From: Rahnella inusitata_A
GTDB lineage: Bacteria; Pseudomonadota; Gammaproteobacteria; Enterobacterales; Enterobacteriaceae
Direction: 5' to 3'
DNA: 64,000 nt
Assembly (NCBI RefSeq): GCF_965118895.1
Contig: NZ_CBCPJJ010000026.1
Span: forward strand, 59,584-123,583
Shown piece by piece: positions 1-9,034 of the stretch. The notes under the pieces were generated by a model that did no database searches, was not told the DNA's origin, and saw nothing but the letters and a program-made list of their open reading frames with translations. The position numbers were made by a program, and so were the translations under genes. Every line of letters starts with the position of its first letter. Position 1 is the stretch's first letter.

Positions 1-28
1 TTCAGGAAAAGTGATCCTGGACTGGTAA
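1..28 (+). CDS. tdh: 3' end of threonine 3-dehydrogenase (partial)
   Basis: Only the last eight codons and the TAA stop lie in the window; they read SGKVILDW. E. coli Tdh ends in a very similar SGKVILSWD. In E. coli, tdh converges on the yibQ-envC side of this locus, which is the arrangement here. Tdh oxidises L-threonine to 2-amino-3-oxobutyrate with NAD and works with Kbl in threonine breakdown. The call rests on eight residues plus gene order, so it is moderate. Confidence 0.6.
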
Positions 29-42
29 TATTCTCTGAAATG

Positions 43-73
43 ACAAAGGCCCGCTATATCAGCGGGCCTTTGT
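43..73. terminator. Bidirectional terminator between tdh and the glycosyltransferase pair
   Basis: A perfect 13-bp inverted repeat (43-55 with 61-73) has a 5-base loop and AT-rich flanks on both sides. It lies between two convergent genes and probably ends both transcripts. Confidence 0.8.
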
Positions 74-92
74 TTATGTCTGGCAAAAAAAC

Positions 93-1022
93 TCAAGCTG
101 CCGGATCCGCCGTTTGCTTTTCAGCATCCGTCAGATAACGTACTTTGCGCGTGTAATCCTGCCCTTTAAACAATAACTCGTTATCCGGCGAGGCCAGATA
201 CTTTTGCCATTCAGTCAGCGGAAAACCGCCGTGTGCGCCAATCACTTCTTTGGGAATAATTGACGGTGTGCCGCCAATTTTCTTCGACACCGGCCAGTTC
301 ATCCAGTCGCCTAAATTAACGCTTTTGATGTCCAGCGTGTCGAGCATCGCGGCAAGGGGTAATTGATCCGTTGGCGGCTGATTGTCAGGCAGAATATTCC
401 AGGTATCGCGAAAGAACATAATCCACAGCGGACACAAACGTTCCCAGGTTTTACGCGTTGCGGCTAAGAATGCGCCGTTGACGTGATCAACGATGTAAGG
501 CCGCACGCTGTCTTTGTAATAAGCCGGAATGATCGCCGGATCGCATCCGTCGAGTTTTGCGATCATTTTTCCCTGACGGAAGCTCGAGTAAATGTGATTT
601 TCATGCAGCTGGATTTCGGGCATCTTCAGCAAGTTCAAATCAGAATCGATCATCAAAATACCGTCGGTTCTGGCCTGCAAAGGAGCCATCAGTTTGATCA
701 AACGGCTGAGATAAATTTGCTTATAGCGATAGTCGCCGGACTTTGTCTCCGGGTTCAGCGTCACAATGCGGACTTTTTCCGGCAGCGGCCTGAACTGGCT
801 GGCGTCCTGATCGGTCACGATAACAATTTCCTGCAGCTGGGTGGCAAATTTGTCAGCAAATTCTGCGCACAAACAGGCTTCTTCAATATAGTCAGCGCCC
901 GCGGAAGGGATTACCACGGACGTCACACTGTTCTCAGGCTTGCCTGCTGTCACTGTCTGCGAATAAGGCAGATTGTGGCGCGAAAGAATGTGACGATATT
1001 TTGAATTCAGGAATTTGAACAT
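93..1022 (-). CDS. Putative glycosyltransferase (family not assigned)
   Basis: The 309-residue soluble protein looks like a nucleotide-sugar-dependent glycosyltransferase. After VTSVVIPSAG near residue 35 it has a hydrophobic strand ending in the metal-binding-like DSD of GILMIDSDLNLL near residue 125. A later segment, VNGAFLAATRKTWERL, resembles the acceptor and donor region of such enzymes. Its ATG lies 2 bp after the stop of the upstream GT4 gene, so the two are surely co-transcribed. The pair sits where E. coli carries waaH (yibD), between yibQ and tdh, but this protein is not recognisably WaaH. A role in decorating lipopolysaccharide core or another surface glycan is inference from position. 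Donor and acceptor are unknown. Confidence 0.6.
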   Translation of the reverse strand: MFKFLNSKYRHILSRHNLPYSQTVTAGKPENSVTSVVIPSAGADYIEEACLCAEFADKFATQLQEIVIVTDQDASQFRPLPEKVRIVTLNPETKSGDYRYKQIYLSRLIKLMAPLQARTDGILMIDSDLNLLKMPEIQLHENHIYSSFRQGKMIAKLDGCDPAIIPAYYKDSVRPYIVDHVNGAFLAATRKTWERLCPLWIMFFRDTWNILPDNQPPTDQLPLAAMLDTLDIKSVNLGDWMNWPVSKKIGGTPSIIPKEVIGAHGGFPLTEWQKYLASPDNELLFKGQDYTRKVRYLTDAEKQTADPAA

Positions 1023-1024
1023 GT

Positions 1025-2248
1025 TCAGCCTTGTTTCTTTTTGACACTGCTTAAAACGGTTTCAACGCCAGAGACATATTTCTCAATGGCAAATTTATCG
1101 CGAACATTGGCGTTCGCCTGCTGTGCTATTTCGTTACGAAGGTGCTCGTTAAGATACAACGTTTTCATATGGTTAAAGAGCATCTCAACGTCGCCGTACT
1201 CGAATAACATGCCGGTTTCAGCATTCTTTACCAGTTCAGCGGTACCGGTTACGTTGGAACCAATGACCGGTGTTTCCAGCAGCATCGATTCTAAAACAAC
1301 ACGCGGCAGGCCTTCGCTTTTCGACCCTAAAATAAAGGCATCGAACGCGGACAGATATTCCAGCGCGTTGCTTTGAAAACCGGTAAAGACCACTTTATCC
1401 ATCATGTTCAGGCTTGCAGCCTGCTGGATAAGGCGACGTAAATTTGGCCCTTCGCCGACAAAAACCATCATCCATTTTGCTTCCGGGAAAGCCCGGTTAA
1501 ATTTATCCAGTGCAAGCAAGGTGAAATGATGTGCTTTACGGTTGATCAGCGAGCCGATGCTGCCAAAGATAAAAGTATCATCGGTCGCACCCAATTCCTT
1601 ACGGATGTTGGCCCCATCGGGCAAGGGTTGATTGATATCAATACCGTTGAAAACGGTAAAACAGAGCTCACTGCGCACTCCGCGCTTTAGCAACTGTTCC
1701 TGCACGCCCTGAGAAACAGAAATAATGCTGTGGCAGAACTTATTCACAATGCGCACGACATCGCGGTTCAGTACCGGCTCGATGCGGCAATGCTGGACAA
1801 TGGCGGTCGGTAAACCTGCGGTAGAATAATAGCCTTCAACATTCGAACTGGGCTGATTGTTCATATACAAAATATCGAACTGTCCGAGCTCAAGCAGGGA
1901 ATGGATCTTGCGAATGTTGGGGTTGATTCGCCAGATTTTATCAATGGAGTAAATTGCTTTCTGACGCAGATGACTGCTGAAGAAAAACAGGGTACGCAGC
2001 ACTTCTTTACTGATTTTAGCCCATGCAGGTTGTTTGACCTGCGGGATGAAGAAGACGGGAACGTTCAGCGAGTTCAGTATCTGGCTGATGGTTTCCCCGT
2101 TATCCCGCGAATAATCATTGTAAAAGCAGCAGCTAATTTCAAATTTTTCCCGATCGATTCTTTTCAGCAGCTCTAACATACTGTTAGTGCCACCTCCCCA
2201 TTCTTTGCCGCTGTCGAGCAGCAGAATTTTAGATCGATCTTGTCCCAT
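1025..2248 (-). CDS. Glycosyltransferase family 4 (GT-B fold)
   Basis: The protein has 407 residues. The N-terminus, ILLLDSGKEWGGGTNSMLELLK, carries the glycine-rich acceptor-side loop of GT4 enzymes. The C-terminal half has the donor-binding signature SEGLPRVVLESMLLETPVIG, with the spaced glutamates typical of retaining GT4 transferases. I chose the ATG at 2248 because the protein homology begins there and AGGGG lies about 10 nt upstream; a 20-codon extension upstream looks non-coding. It is followed after 2 bp by the second glycosyltransferase gene. It lies downstream of yibQ in the same direction, separated by 108 bp. Target glycan unknown; LPS core or capsule-like decoration is plausible. 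Confidence 0.8.
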   Translation of the reverse strand: MGQDRSKILLLDSGKEWGGGTNSMLELLKRIDREKFEISCCFYNDYSRDNGETISQILNSLNVPVFFIPQVKQPAWAKISKEVLRTLFFFSSHLRQKAIYSIDKIWRINPNIRKIHSLLELGQFDILYMNNQPSSNVEGYYSTAGLPTAIVQHCRIEPVLNRDVVRIVNKFCHSIISVSQGVQEQLLKRGVRSELCFTVFNGIDINQPLPDGANIRKELGATDDTFIFGSIGSLINRKAHHFTLLALDKFNRAFPEAKWMMVFVGEGPNLRRLIQQAASLNMMDKVVFTGFQSNALEYLSAFDAFILGSKSEGLPRVVLESMLLETPVIGSNVTGTAELVKNAETGMLFEYGDVEMLFNHMKTLYLNEHLRNEIAQQANANVRDKFAIEKYVSGVETVLSSVKKKQG

Positions 2249-2356
2249 TTGTGAGCGCCCCTGCGCAGTCTGAATCCCAAAACATGCAGCGCCCATTATA
2301 GGGGGCAAATTCTTTAAGCTCTACCTATTTGGTTTTGAGTGCTAAAATCATATTTA

Positions 2357-3385
2357 TCAATATGTTGGATTCTTATTTATTTTCTTTGCGTCAGGGTTTA
2401 TCTCTGTAGCCGGTTCAACCGGTACGGATCCCCGCATTTGTGGGAACGTTGTTAACGTATGATACTGGCGCTCAATGAACAGGACAGCCGGCGTCGTCAC
2501 CAGACTTTCACCGATGGCTTTAAACATGCTATCCGCATAAATCTGAGGAACAGGATGTTTCACGCGACAAACGCTGATGCCTTTAGCTGCTGATTTGGCT
2601 GGTGTGGTCTTTGGCGGCTTACCCGCAGAGGCTGAACTGCGTATTGGTTCATTGAGCAGATCGCTTGGCCGCACCAGTACGATATCGGAAGGCAAATTCG
2701 GCAGCATTTGTTGCAGTACTTTCACCGTCGTGGGATGCGGATGGCCTATAGCGATCGCATAGCCATTTTTGCGTGCCAGTTGAATGGCGCGCTCAAACTG
2801 ACGGCGAATTTCAGCCTCATTTTGTACATCATCTAAAAAGACGTTGCGCTTGATGACTTTCACTCGGGTTCCCTCAGCGGCCTGGACCGACTTGGTATTA
2901 CCGATAGTCATGCTGTCGAGGAAGAACAGATTGTGGGCGTTCATGGCCTGCATGACGTTTTCCATGCCGGTCAGGCTTGAAGTCATGGCGCTGCCCATAT
3001 GATTGTTGATGCCAATCGCGTAGGGAATATTGGCGATCGCCTGATCGACTATCCGCTTCACTTCCCCGGCACTCATGGAGGGCGTCAGCGTATTTTTTTC
3101 CAGCGGTTGTTTGCTCAGCGGTGCCATCGGCAGGTGGATCAGAATTTCACGCCCCTGCTGGTGGGCCTTGTTCATCATCATCTGCGAATCGGGTGCATTG
3201 GGGAAAATCGCCACGGATACCGCTTTTGGCATCTGAAGTACCTGGTTTTCCTCATGCTGGCGATAACCAAAGTCATCAATCAGAATGGATAATTTCGCTG
3301 CCTGAACCTGACAAACGAATAACGCAGTACCACAAAGGGCAGCTAAAACGGACTTTTTATATTGCAATGCTATCTTCCCAACCAC
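2357..3385 (-). CDS. yibQ: Divergent polysaccharide deacetylase family protein YibQ
   Basis: The 342-residue exported protein has an N-terminal signal peptide (KKSVLAALCGTALFVCQVQA) and the divergent polysaccharide deacetylase domain from about residue 30. Landmarks are LSILIDDFGYR, the HLPMAP motif and GINNHMGSAMT. The domain is related to NodB deacetylases, but the activity of YibQ has not been established to my knowledge. The start is GTG at 3385, and the first 16 nt overlap the end of envC, so translation is probably coupled. A C-terminal tail beyond the domain is rich in Lys, Ala and Pro. Gene order envC-yibQ matches E. coli. Confidence 0.88.
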   Translation of the reverse strand: MVGKIALQYKKSVLAALCGTALFVCQVQAAKLSILIDDFGYRQHEENQVLQMPKAVSVAIFPNAPDSQMMMNKAHQQGREILIHLPMAPLSKQPLEKNTLTPSMSAGEVKRIVDQAIANIPYAIGINNHMGSAMTSSLTGMENVMQAMNAHNLFFLDSMTIGNTKSVQAAEGTRVKVIKRNVFLDDVQNEAEIRRQFERAIQLARKNGYAIAIGHPHPTTVKVLQQMLPNLPSDIVLVRPSDLLNEPIRSSASAGKPPKTTPAKSAAKGISVCRVKHPVPQIYADSMFKAIGESLVTTPAVLFIERQYHTLTTFPQMRGSVPVEPATEINPDAKKINKNPTY

Positions 3386-4635
3386 GGCTGTGGGTTAACG
3401 GCCTGGCCCTGACGACGAATTTCAAAATACAACGATGGCTGGCCCTGTCCGCCGCTGTTCCCTACTTTGGCAATGGCCTGACCGGTTTTCACCTGATCGC
3501 CCACGCTGACCAGCGCATCCTGGTTATACCCGTAAAGGCTCATGTCACCCCTGCCGTGGTCGATCACCACAACCAGCCCGTAGCCTTGTAACCAGTCCGC
3601 CAGAATGACGCGGCCTTCTGCAATTGCACGTACATCACTGCCTTCACGTGCCGAAATTACAATTCCTTTCCAGCGTAGTTCACCCTGCAACTGTTCGCCG
3701 AAACGGTGTATCAAAGAACCGGTCACCGGCCACATATTCTGCCCTGATGGCCTTCCCAGCCCGCCGGTGCGCGCCATCAGCGATTGCTCGCTTTGCGTCG
3801 GTTTGTAGGTGGAGCCTTTTTTCTTCGCCTGCTGTTCTTTCGCCCGCACAGCGGCGGCTTCGCGCGCTTCTTTCTCAGCACGGGCTTTTGCAGCACGCTC
3901 AGCGGCCGCAATTTTGTTTTGCAGGCTCGATTCGTTGGCACGCAGTTCTGTCAGGCTTTGCTCATCTTTTTGCAAAGAGGACTCGAGTGCTGTCAGCGTT
4001 TGTTTGCGCGCTGCACGAGCTTGCTCAAGTTTTTGCTGCTGAGTCTGTTGCTCGCCTAACAGATTCTTCTGCTGAGTTTGTTTGGACTCCAACGCAACCC
4101 GCTGTTCGCCGAGCGTGGTGCGCGTTTGTTTGAGTTCTTCGATGGTCTTCTGGCGGGCTTCATTCAGATAGCCGAAATAGGCCAGGATCCGCTCGCTGCG
4201 TTCGCTCTCTTCACTACTGAGAAGCAGTTGCAGGCCTTTATGCTGACCGATGCGGAATGCGGAATCGAGCTGTTTGGCGAGAATGCCTTCCTGCGTTTTT
4301 TGCTGTTTCTGCAATTTGTCGATAGACAGCGTCAGCCCGGAGATATCCTTCCCAAGCGTACTCAGCGTCGATTGTGTGCTGCGAAGTTGGGAGCTGGCTG
4401 AAGCAATGGTTTTTTCCTGCGCCTGCAATTGTTGTAACAGCGTGCCACGTTGTTGTTTCTGCTGTTTAACGCTTTTCTCTTTTTCTGCGATGTTTTGCTG
4501 AATGGTTTTGAGCTGATCTTTATTATCATCAGCATGGGCAGTAAGAGAGAGCGTCATTAAGGAGGCGCAAAGCAATAAGGCTGAAGATGGGAAGGCGGAT
4601 ACGACCTTGTCCGAAGCGGAAAGGCGGGTTCTCAT
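3370..4635 (-). CDS. envC: Murein hydrolase activator EnvC
   Basis: EnvC is the periplasmic activator of the amidases AmiA and AmiB at the division septum, recruited by FtsEX. The 421-residue product (E. coli 419) has a signal peptide ending LTAHA. A long coiled coil rich in Gln, Lys and Glu spans about residues 35-280. The C-terminal LytM domain runs from about residue 300, with WKGIVISAREGSDVRAIAEGRV, and the protein ends VNPQPWLGR as in E. coli. In this family the LytM domain is degenerate and non-catalytic. I chose ATG 4635 to align with the E. coli start and place the signal peptide at the N-terminus; a 38-codon upstream extension is unlikely. It overlaps yibQ. Confidence 0.95.
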   Translation of the reverse strand: MRTRLSASDKVVSAFPSSALLLCASLMTLSLTAHADDNKDQLKTIQQNIAEKEKSVKQQKQQRGTLLQQLQAQEKTIASASSQLRSTQSTLSTLGKDISGLTLSIDKLQKQQKTQEGILAKQLDSAFRIGQHKGLQLLLSSEESERSERILAYFGYLNEARQKTIEELKQTRTTLGEQRVALESKQTQQKNLLGEQQTQQQKLEQARAARKQTLTALESSLQKDEQSLTELRANESSLQNKIAAAERAAKARAEKEAREAAAVRAKEQQAKKKGSTYKPTQSEQSLMARTGGLGRPSGQNMWPVTGSLIHRFGEQLQGELRWKGIVISAREGSDVRAIAEGRVILADWLQGYGLVVVIDHGRGDMSLYGYNQDALVSVGDQVKTGQAIAKVGNSGGQGQPSLYFEIRRQGQAVNPQPWLGR

Positions 4636-4751
4636 CAGGCTGAAATGAATGAATTTGCTCAAACTTTTTTCCGCTTGTCGACCGTGGATGATAGACAATA
4701 TGGCTGTCCCTGGCCGTATCGTAACACTAATCAACCGGCTGATGCACAAAC

Positions 4752-4784
4752 AAAAAAGGCGTACCCACCTGAGCGGATACGCCT
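4752..4784 (-). terminator. Terminator after gpmI
   Basis: A hairpin (4757-4763 with 4778-4784, plus weak inner pairing) is followed on the minus strand by six T residues. It separates gpmI from envC, which therefore needs its own promoter in 4636-4751. Confidence 0.7.
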
Positions 4785-4807
4785 GTATTTCAGTGTTTTT
4801 AAGGAAA

Positions 4808-6352
4808 TTAACGTGCGATAAACAGCGGTTTGCCGCTCATTTCTGGCGGAATTTCCATTCCCATCAGAGAGAGCATAGTCGGCGCGATATCCGACAGCTT
4901 ACCGCCTTCCACGGCTTCTGCGTTGCCGCCGATATAAATCAGCGGGACAGGCAGGCTGGTGTGCGCGGTGTGCGCCTGACCGGTGGCCGGATCACGCATC
5001 TGTTCTGCGTTACCGTGGTCAGCGGTGATCAGCAACTGGCCGCCAACGGCTTTCACGGCTTCAACCACTTGCGCAACACAGTTATCCAGCGTTTCTACTG
5101 CATTGATGGCTGCCTCATAAACACCCGTGTGGCCGACCATGTCGCCATTCGGATAGTTACAAATGATGGCATCGTATTTGCCGCTGGCAATGGCGCCCAG
5201 CAGTTTGTCTGTGAGCTCTGCGGAGCTCATTTCCGGTTGCAGATCATAAGTTGCCACGTTCGGCGATTTCACCAGAATACGGTCTTCGCCAGTAAACGCG
5301 TCTTCCATACCGCCATTAAAGAAGAAGGTCACATGTGCGTATTTCTCAGTTTCGGAGATGCGCAGCTGCGTTTTTTCGTGCGCCATCAGCCATTCACCCA
5401 GTGTATTTTTCAGGGATGCAGGGGGATACGCGCAGGCTGCGTCGATGTCGGCAGCATATTCGGTCAGCATGACGAAATCGCCGAAGTTGATCACTTTTTC
5501 GCGGGTAAAACCGTCGAAGTCCGGGCTTATGAAAGCGCGGGTGATTTCGCGTGCGCGGTCGGCGCGGAAGTTCATGAAGATCATCGCGTCGCCATCGTTG
5601 ATCGCGGCGGTTTCTTCCCCGGCAGCCTGTAACACAGTCGGCTTCACGAATTCATCATTTTCATCGCGGGCATACGCAGCTTGCAGGCCTGACAGTGCGT
5701 TTTCGGCCGTGAACGCGCCTTTTGCTTCAGTCATCAGGTCATAGGACAGTTGTACGCGATCCCAACGATTATCGCGGTCCATGGCGTAGTAACGGCCAAC
5801 GATTGATGCAATGCGGCCAGTGCCGATTTCAGCGAATTTCTCAGTGAAACGTTTTAAGGCAGATTCTGCGCTGCGCGGTGGCGTATCGCGGCCATCGAGG
5901 AAAGCATGCAGATAAATCGCTTTTGCGCCGCGACGATGAGCTAATTCGACCATCGCCATTATGTGGTCTTCGTGGCTATGAACGCCGCCCGCAGAGAGAA
6001 GACCCATGATGTGAACCGCTTTGCCCGCATTGACGGCACGATCTACAGCAGCGGTCAGTACGCTATTATTAAAGAAATCGCCTTCTTTGATCTCTTTATC
6101 GAGGCGGGTCAGATCCTGATAGACGATGCGGCCAGCGCCTAAATTGACATGGCCGACCTCGGAGTTGCCCATCTGGCCGTCTGGCAGACCGACGTCCAGA
6201 CCGGATGCGGCGATTAGCGTATGGGGTTGGGTCGCCCAAAGATTATCCATGACCGGTGTTTTGGCATTCAGAATCGCGTTGTCTTGTTGTTCTTCACGAT
6301 GGCCGTAACCATCAAGAATCACCAGAACCATCGGTTTTTTGTTGCTCGACAT
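4808..6352 (-). CDS. gpmI: 2,3-bisphosphoglycerate-independent phosphoglycerate mutase
   Basis: GpmI interconverts 3- and 2-phosphoglycerate in glycolysis using two Mn ions. The 514-residue length equals that of E. coli GpmI. The alkaline-phosphatase-like core begins PMVLVILDGYGHREE with a metal-binding Asp. The catalytic Ser is in GQMGNSEVGHVNLGAGR near residue 62, and further ligands are in HVTFFFNGG and ITADHGNAEQM. It is divergent from yibN and followed by a terminator, so it appears monocistronic. Confidence 0.97.
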   Translation of the reverse strand: MSSNKKPMVLVILDGYGHREEQQDNAILNAKTPVMDNLWATQPHTLIAASGLDVGLPDGQMGNSEVGHVNLGAGRIVYQDLTRLDKEIKEGDFFNNSVLTAAVDRAVNAGKAVHIMGLLSAGGVHSHEDHIMAMVELAHRRGAKAIYLHAFLDGRDTPPRSAESALKRFTEKFAEIGTGRIASIVGRYYAMDRDNRWDRVQLSYDLMTEAKGAFTAENALSGLQAAYARDENDEFVKPTVLQAAGEETAAINDGDAMIFMNFRADRAREITRAFISPDFDGFTREKVINFGDFVMLTEYAADIDAACAYPPASLKNTLGEWLMAHEKTQLRISETEKYAHVTFFFNGGMEDAFTGEDRILVKSPNVATYDLQPEMSSAELTDKLLGAIASGKYDAIICNYPNGDMVGHTGVYEAAINAVETLDNCVAQVVEAVKAVGGQLLITADHGNAEQMRDPATGQAHTAHTSLPVPLIYIGGNAEAVEGGKLSDIAPTMLSLMGMEIPPEMSGKPLFIAR

Positions 6353-6656
6353 GTCAATTGACCTCAGTTAAAAAGATGAAATGCTCAATAGCCTCGCCGG
6401 CTGAACAGGCGTAAACAGGCGCGGCTATAAGCATTCAGGCGGGCTGATTTTACCCCAGTGAGCGAGGCGAATAGCCGTGAGAGATCAAAGATGGGGTGAG
6501 GTGAGGGTTAACTTTCATCATAAAGGCGTGTTAATTTTTCGGGATGTGCCGCAGATTGTGGCATTAGCCCGTGCTTACTGGCTGTATTTGCTCCGACGCG
6601 CAGGTATACTCTGAAGCCTTGAATTTTCCCCTAACTGACGGGAGTTGCTACACCCC
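6353..6656. other. gpmI-yibN divergent intergenic region
   Basis: This 304-bp gap must hold the promoters of both gpmI and the yibN-grxC-secB-gpsA run. A possible -10 (TATACT, 6605-6610) faces yibN, but I see no good -35. No ORF or RNA gene is convincing here. Confidence 0.4.
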
Positions 6657-7088
6657 ATGCAAGATATTATGCCATTCATCAGTGCGCATCCGGTTCTCAG
6701 CCTGGCGTGGGTTGCGTTACTGATTGCAGTAATTGTGACCACCTTTAAAACACGTTTTTCTAAAGTGAAAGAGATCACCCGTGGTGAAGCAACCCGCCTG
6801 ATCAATAAAGAAGATGCCGTCGTCGTCGATGTGCGTACGCGTGAAGAGTTCCGCAAAGGCCACATCGCCACGTCCCTGAATGTGCTGACCACAGACATCA
6901 AAAGCAATAATCTGGGTGAGCTGACTAAACATAAAGCGCAGCCGGTTATTGTGGTATGTGCTTCAGGCCAGACTTCCCGCACAGCGGCAGAAGGTCTGAT
7001 CGCGGCCGGTTTTGAGCGTGTTTTCACGTTGAAAGAAGGCATCAGCGGCTGGAGCAGTGAAAATCTGCCACTGGCGCGCGGTAAATAA
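6657..7088 (+). CDS. yibN: Membrane-anchored rhodanese-like protein YibN
   Basis: The 143-residue protein has an N-terminal membrane helix at about residues 12-30 (LSLAWVALLIAVIVTT). A rhodanese domain follows, with the active-site loop CASGQTSR and its Cys at 101. Rhodaneses move sulfane sulfur, but the physiological substrate of YibN is not defined. Start ATG 6657 gives the E. coli length and has GGAG about 12 nt upstream; the in-frame TTG at 6645 touches that GGAG and is unlikely. It is the first gene of a co-directional run with grxC, secB and gpsA. Confidence 0.92.
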   Translation: MQDIMPFISAHPVLSLAWVALLIAVIVTTFKTRFSKVKEITRGEATRLINKEDAVVVDVRTREEFRKGHIATSLNVLTTDIKSNNLGELTKHKAQPVIVVCASGQTSRTAAEGLIAAGFERVFTLKEGISGWSSENLPLARGK

Positions 7089-7141
7089 GATCTCAGCCCA
7101 ATCGCAACGGCATTAAAATCTACGACTTAGAGGTGGAACCC

Positions 7142-7393
7142 ATGGCTAAAATTGAAATCTACACCAAGGCAACCTGTCCTTATTGCCATCGTGCGAAAGC
7201 CCTGCTTAATAGCAAAGGCGCTTCATTCGATGAAATCGCAATTGATGGCGATGCGGATAAACGTGAAAAGATGATCGCCCGTAGCGGTCGTTCAACCGTT
7301 CCTCAGATTTTTATCGATGGACAGCACGTTGGCGGTTGCGATGATTTACATGCACTTGATGCACGCGGTGGCCTTGACCCATTACTGGGATAA
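7142..7393 (+). CDS. grxC: Glutaredoxin 3
   Basis: This 83-residue dithiol glutaredoxin has CPYC at residues 12-15, the TVPQIFIDGQHVGG cis-Pro and glutathione-binding segment, and the CDDLHALD motif. It reduces disulfides and glutathionylated proteins using glutathione. ATG 7142 is chosen because MAKIEIYTK matches the family N-terminus and AGAGG lies just upstream; the GTG at 7133 lies against that site. The gene lies 53 bp after yibN and 63 bp before secB, the order seen in E. coli. Confidence 0.96.
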   Translation: MAKIEIYTKATCPYCHRAKALLNSKGASFDEIAIDGDADKREKMIARSGRSTVPQIFIDGQHVGGCDDLHALDARGGLDPLLG

Positions 7394-7456
7394 CTGGGGC
7401 GGCTGCGTATTTTCATTAAGTGTTTAAAGGACTTTTAACTCAAGGGTACTACTCAC

Positions 7457-7927
7457 ATGTCAGAACAAAATAACACCGAGATGGCTTTCCAGATCCAGCG
7501 TATTTATACCAAAGATATCTCTTTTGAAGCGCCAAACGCACCTCAGGTTTTCCAGCAAGACTGGCAGCCAGAAGTGAAACTGGATCTTGATACTGCTTCC
7601 AGCCAGCTGGCTGAAGGCGTGTACGAAGTTGTATTGCGTGTAACGGTAACTTCTTCACTGGGCGACGAAACCGCGTTCCTGTGCGAAGTTCAGCAAGGTG
7701 GTATCTTCAGCATCTCCGGTATTGATGGCAACCAGATGGCGCATTGCCTGGGTGCATATTGCCCGAACATTCTGTTCCCGTATGCCCGTGAGTGCATCAC
7801 CAGCCTGGTTTCCCGCGGTACCTTCCCGCAACTGAATCTGGCACCTGTCAACTTCGACGCGCTGTTCATGAACTATCTGCAACAGCAAGCTGAAACCGAA
7901 GGTGCTGAACCACATCAGGATGCCTGA
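7457..7927 (+). CDS. secB: Protein-export chaperone SecB
   Basis: SecB is a cytosolic homotetrameric chaperone that keeps precursors unfolded and passes them to SecA. The 156-residue sequence is highly similar to E. coli SecB (155 residues). Landmarks are FQIQRIYTKDISFEAPNAP, the central LGAYCPNILFPYARE and the LAPVNFDALF C-terminal part. Its TGA stop overlaps the gpsA ATG (TGATG at 7925-7929), so the two are translationally coupled. Confidence 0.97.
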   Translation: MSEQNNTEMAFQIQRIYTKDISFEAPNAPQVFQQDWQPEVKLDLDTASSQLAEGVYEVVLRVTVTSSLGDETAFLCEVQQGGIFSISGIDGNQMAHCLGAYCPNILFPYARECITSLVSRGTFPQLNLAPVNFDALFMNYLQQQAETEGAEPHQDA

Positions 7928-8946
7928 TGAAAACCGTCAATGCGTCAATGACTGTAATCGGTGCCGGCTCGTACGGCACCGCTTTAGCAATTACCCTTGC
8001 CAGAAATGGGCATCCCGTTGTGCTGTGGGGACATAATCCCGACCACATCAACGCCTTGCAACGTGCCCGTTGTAATCAGGAATTCCTTCCTGATGTGCCA
8101 TTCCCCGACAATCTGCTGCTCGAAACTGATCTGTCTGTCGCGTTAGCGGCCAGCCGCAATGTGCTGGTTGTCGTGCCGAGCCATGTGTTTGGTGACGTGT
8201 TGCGTCAGTTGAAACCGCATCTGCGCGCTGATGCGCGTGTGGTATGGGCGACCAAAGGTCTGGAAGCAGAAACCGGACGTTTGCTGCAGGATGTCGCGCG
8301 TGAAGAACTCGGCGATACTATCCCGTTAGCCGTGATTTCTGGCCCGACGTTCGCCAAAGAGCTGGCGGCGGGAATGCCGACGGCGATTTCTCTGGCGGCT
8401 ACGGATGCCAATTTTGCCGACGATTTACAGCAACTGCTGCACTGCGGCAAAAGCTTCCGCGTTTACAGCAACCCCGATTTCATCGGCGTGCAGCTGGGCG
8501 GTGCGATTAAAAACGTGATTGCCATCGGTGCCGGTATGTCTGACGGCATTGGTTTCGGTGCAAATGCCAGAACGGCATTAATCACCCGTGGTCTGGCAGA
8601 AATGAGCCGCCTCGGAACTGCGCTGGGTGCCGATCCTGCTACCTTTATGGGCATGGCAGGCTTGGGTGATTTGGTGTTAACCTGCACAGACAACCAGTCA
8701 CGTAACCGCCGCTTCGGTATTATGCTGGGGCAGGGAATGGATGTTCAGGCAGCACAGAACACCATCGGTCAGGTTGTTGAAGGCTATCGCAACACCAAAG
8801 AAGTACGGGTTTTGGCGCAGCGCCATAACGTTGAAATGCCTATTACGGAACAGATTTACCAGGTCTTATACTGCGGTAAAGATGCCCGTGAAGCAGCCAC
8901 GAATTTACTTGCCCGTGCGAGCAAGGACGAAAAACACAGCCACTGA
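7927..8946 (+). CDS. gpsA: sn-Glycerol-3-phosphate dehydrogenase [NAD(P)+]
   Basis: GpsA reduces dihydroxyacetone phosphate to glycerol-3-phosphate for phospholipid synthesis. The 339-residue protein has an N-terminal Rossmann motif, VIGAGSYGTALAI. The conserved ISGPTFAKELA segment and the LGGAIKNVIAIGAG segment with the catalytic Lys follow. The start overlaps the secB stop by one base. A hairpin with a T-run follows the gene (8965-9000), separating most of its transcript from cysE. Confidence 0.97.
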   Translation: MKTVNASMTVIGAGSYGTALAITLARNGHPVVLWGHNPDHINALQRARCNQEFLPDVPFPDNLLLETDLSVALAASRNVLVVVPSHVFGDVLRQLKPHLRADARVVWATKGLEAETGRLLQDVAREELGDTIPLAVISGPTFAKELAAGMPTAISLAATDANFADDLQQLLHCGKSFRVYSNPDFIGVQLGGAIKNVIAIGAGMSDGIGFGANARTALITRGLAEMSRLGTALGADPATFMGMAGLGDLVLTCTDNQSRNRRFGIMLGQGMDVQAAQNTIGQVVEGYRNTKEVRVLAQRHNVEMPITEQIYQVLYCGKDAREAATNLLARASKDEKHSH

Positions 8947-8964
8947 CCGGCGATAAGTAGCATA

Positions 8965-9000
8965 GCCACCTTGTCGGAGATCTCCACAGGGCGGCTTTTT
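8965..9000 (+). terminator. Terminator or attenuator between gpsA and cysE
   Basis: The arms 8965-8974 and 8986-8995 pair with one mismatch and one wobble, with an inner GGAG/CTCC helix, and are followed by five T. Read-through into cysE is possible since the genes are co-directional. Confidence 0.6.
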
Positions 9001-9034
9001 ATTATCCGAATCTGCAAAGTCGTAAGGAACAGTG

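Noticed and set aside
4649..5632. 327-codon ORF antisense to gpmI and the envC leader
   Set aside because: Shadow of gpmI with Cys/His/Phe-rich composition typical of antisense frames.
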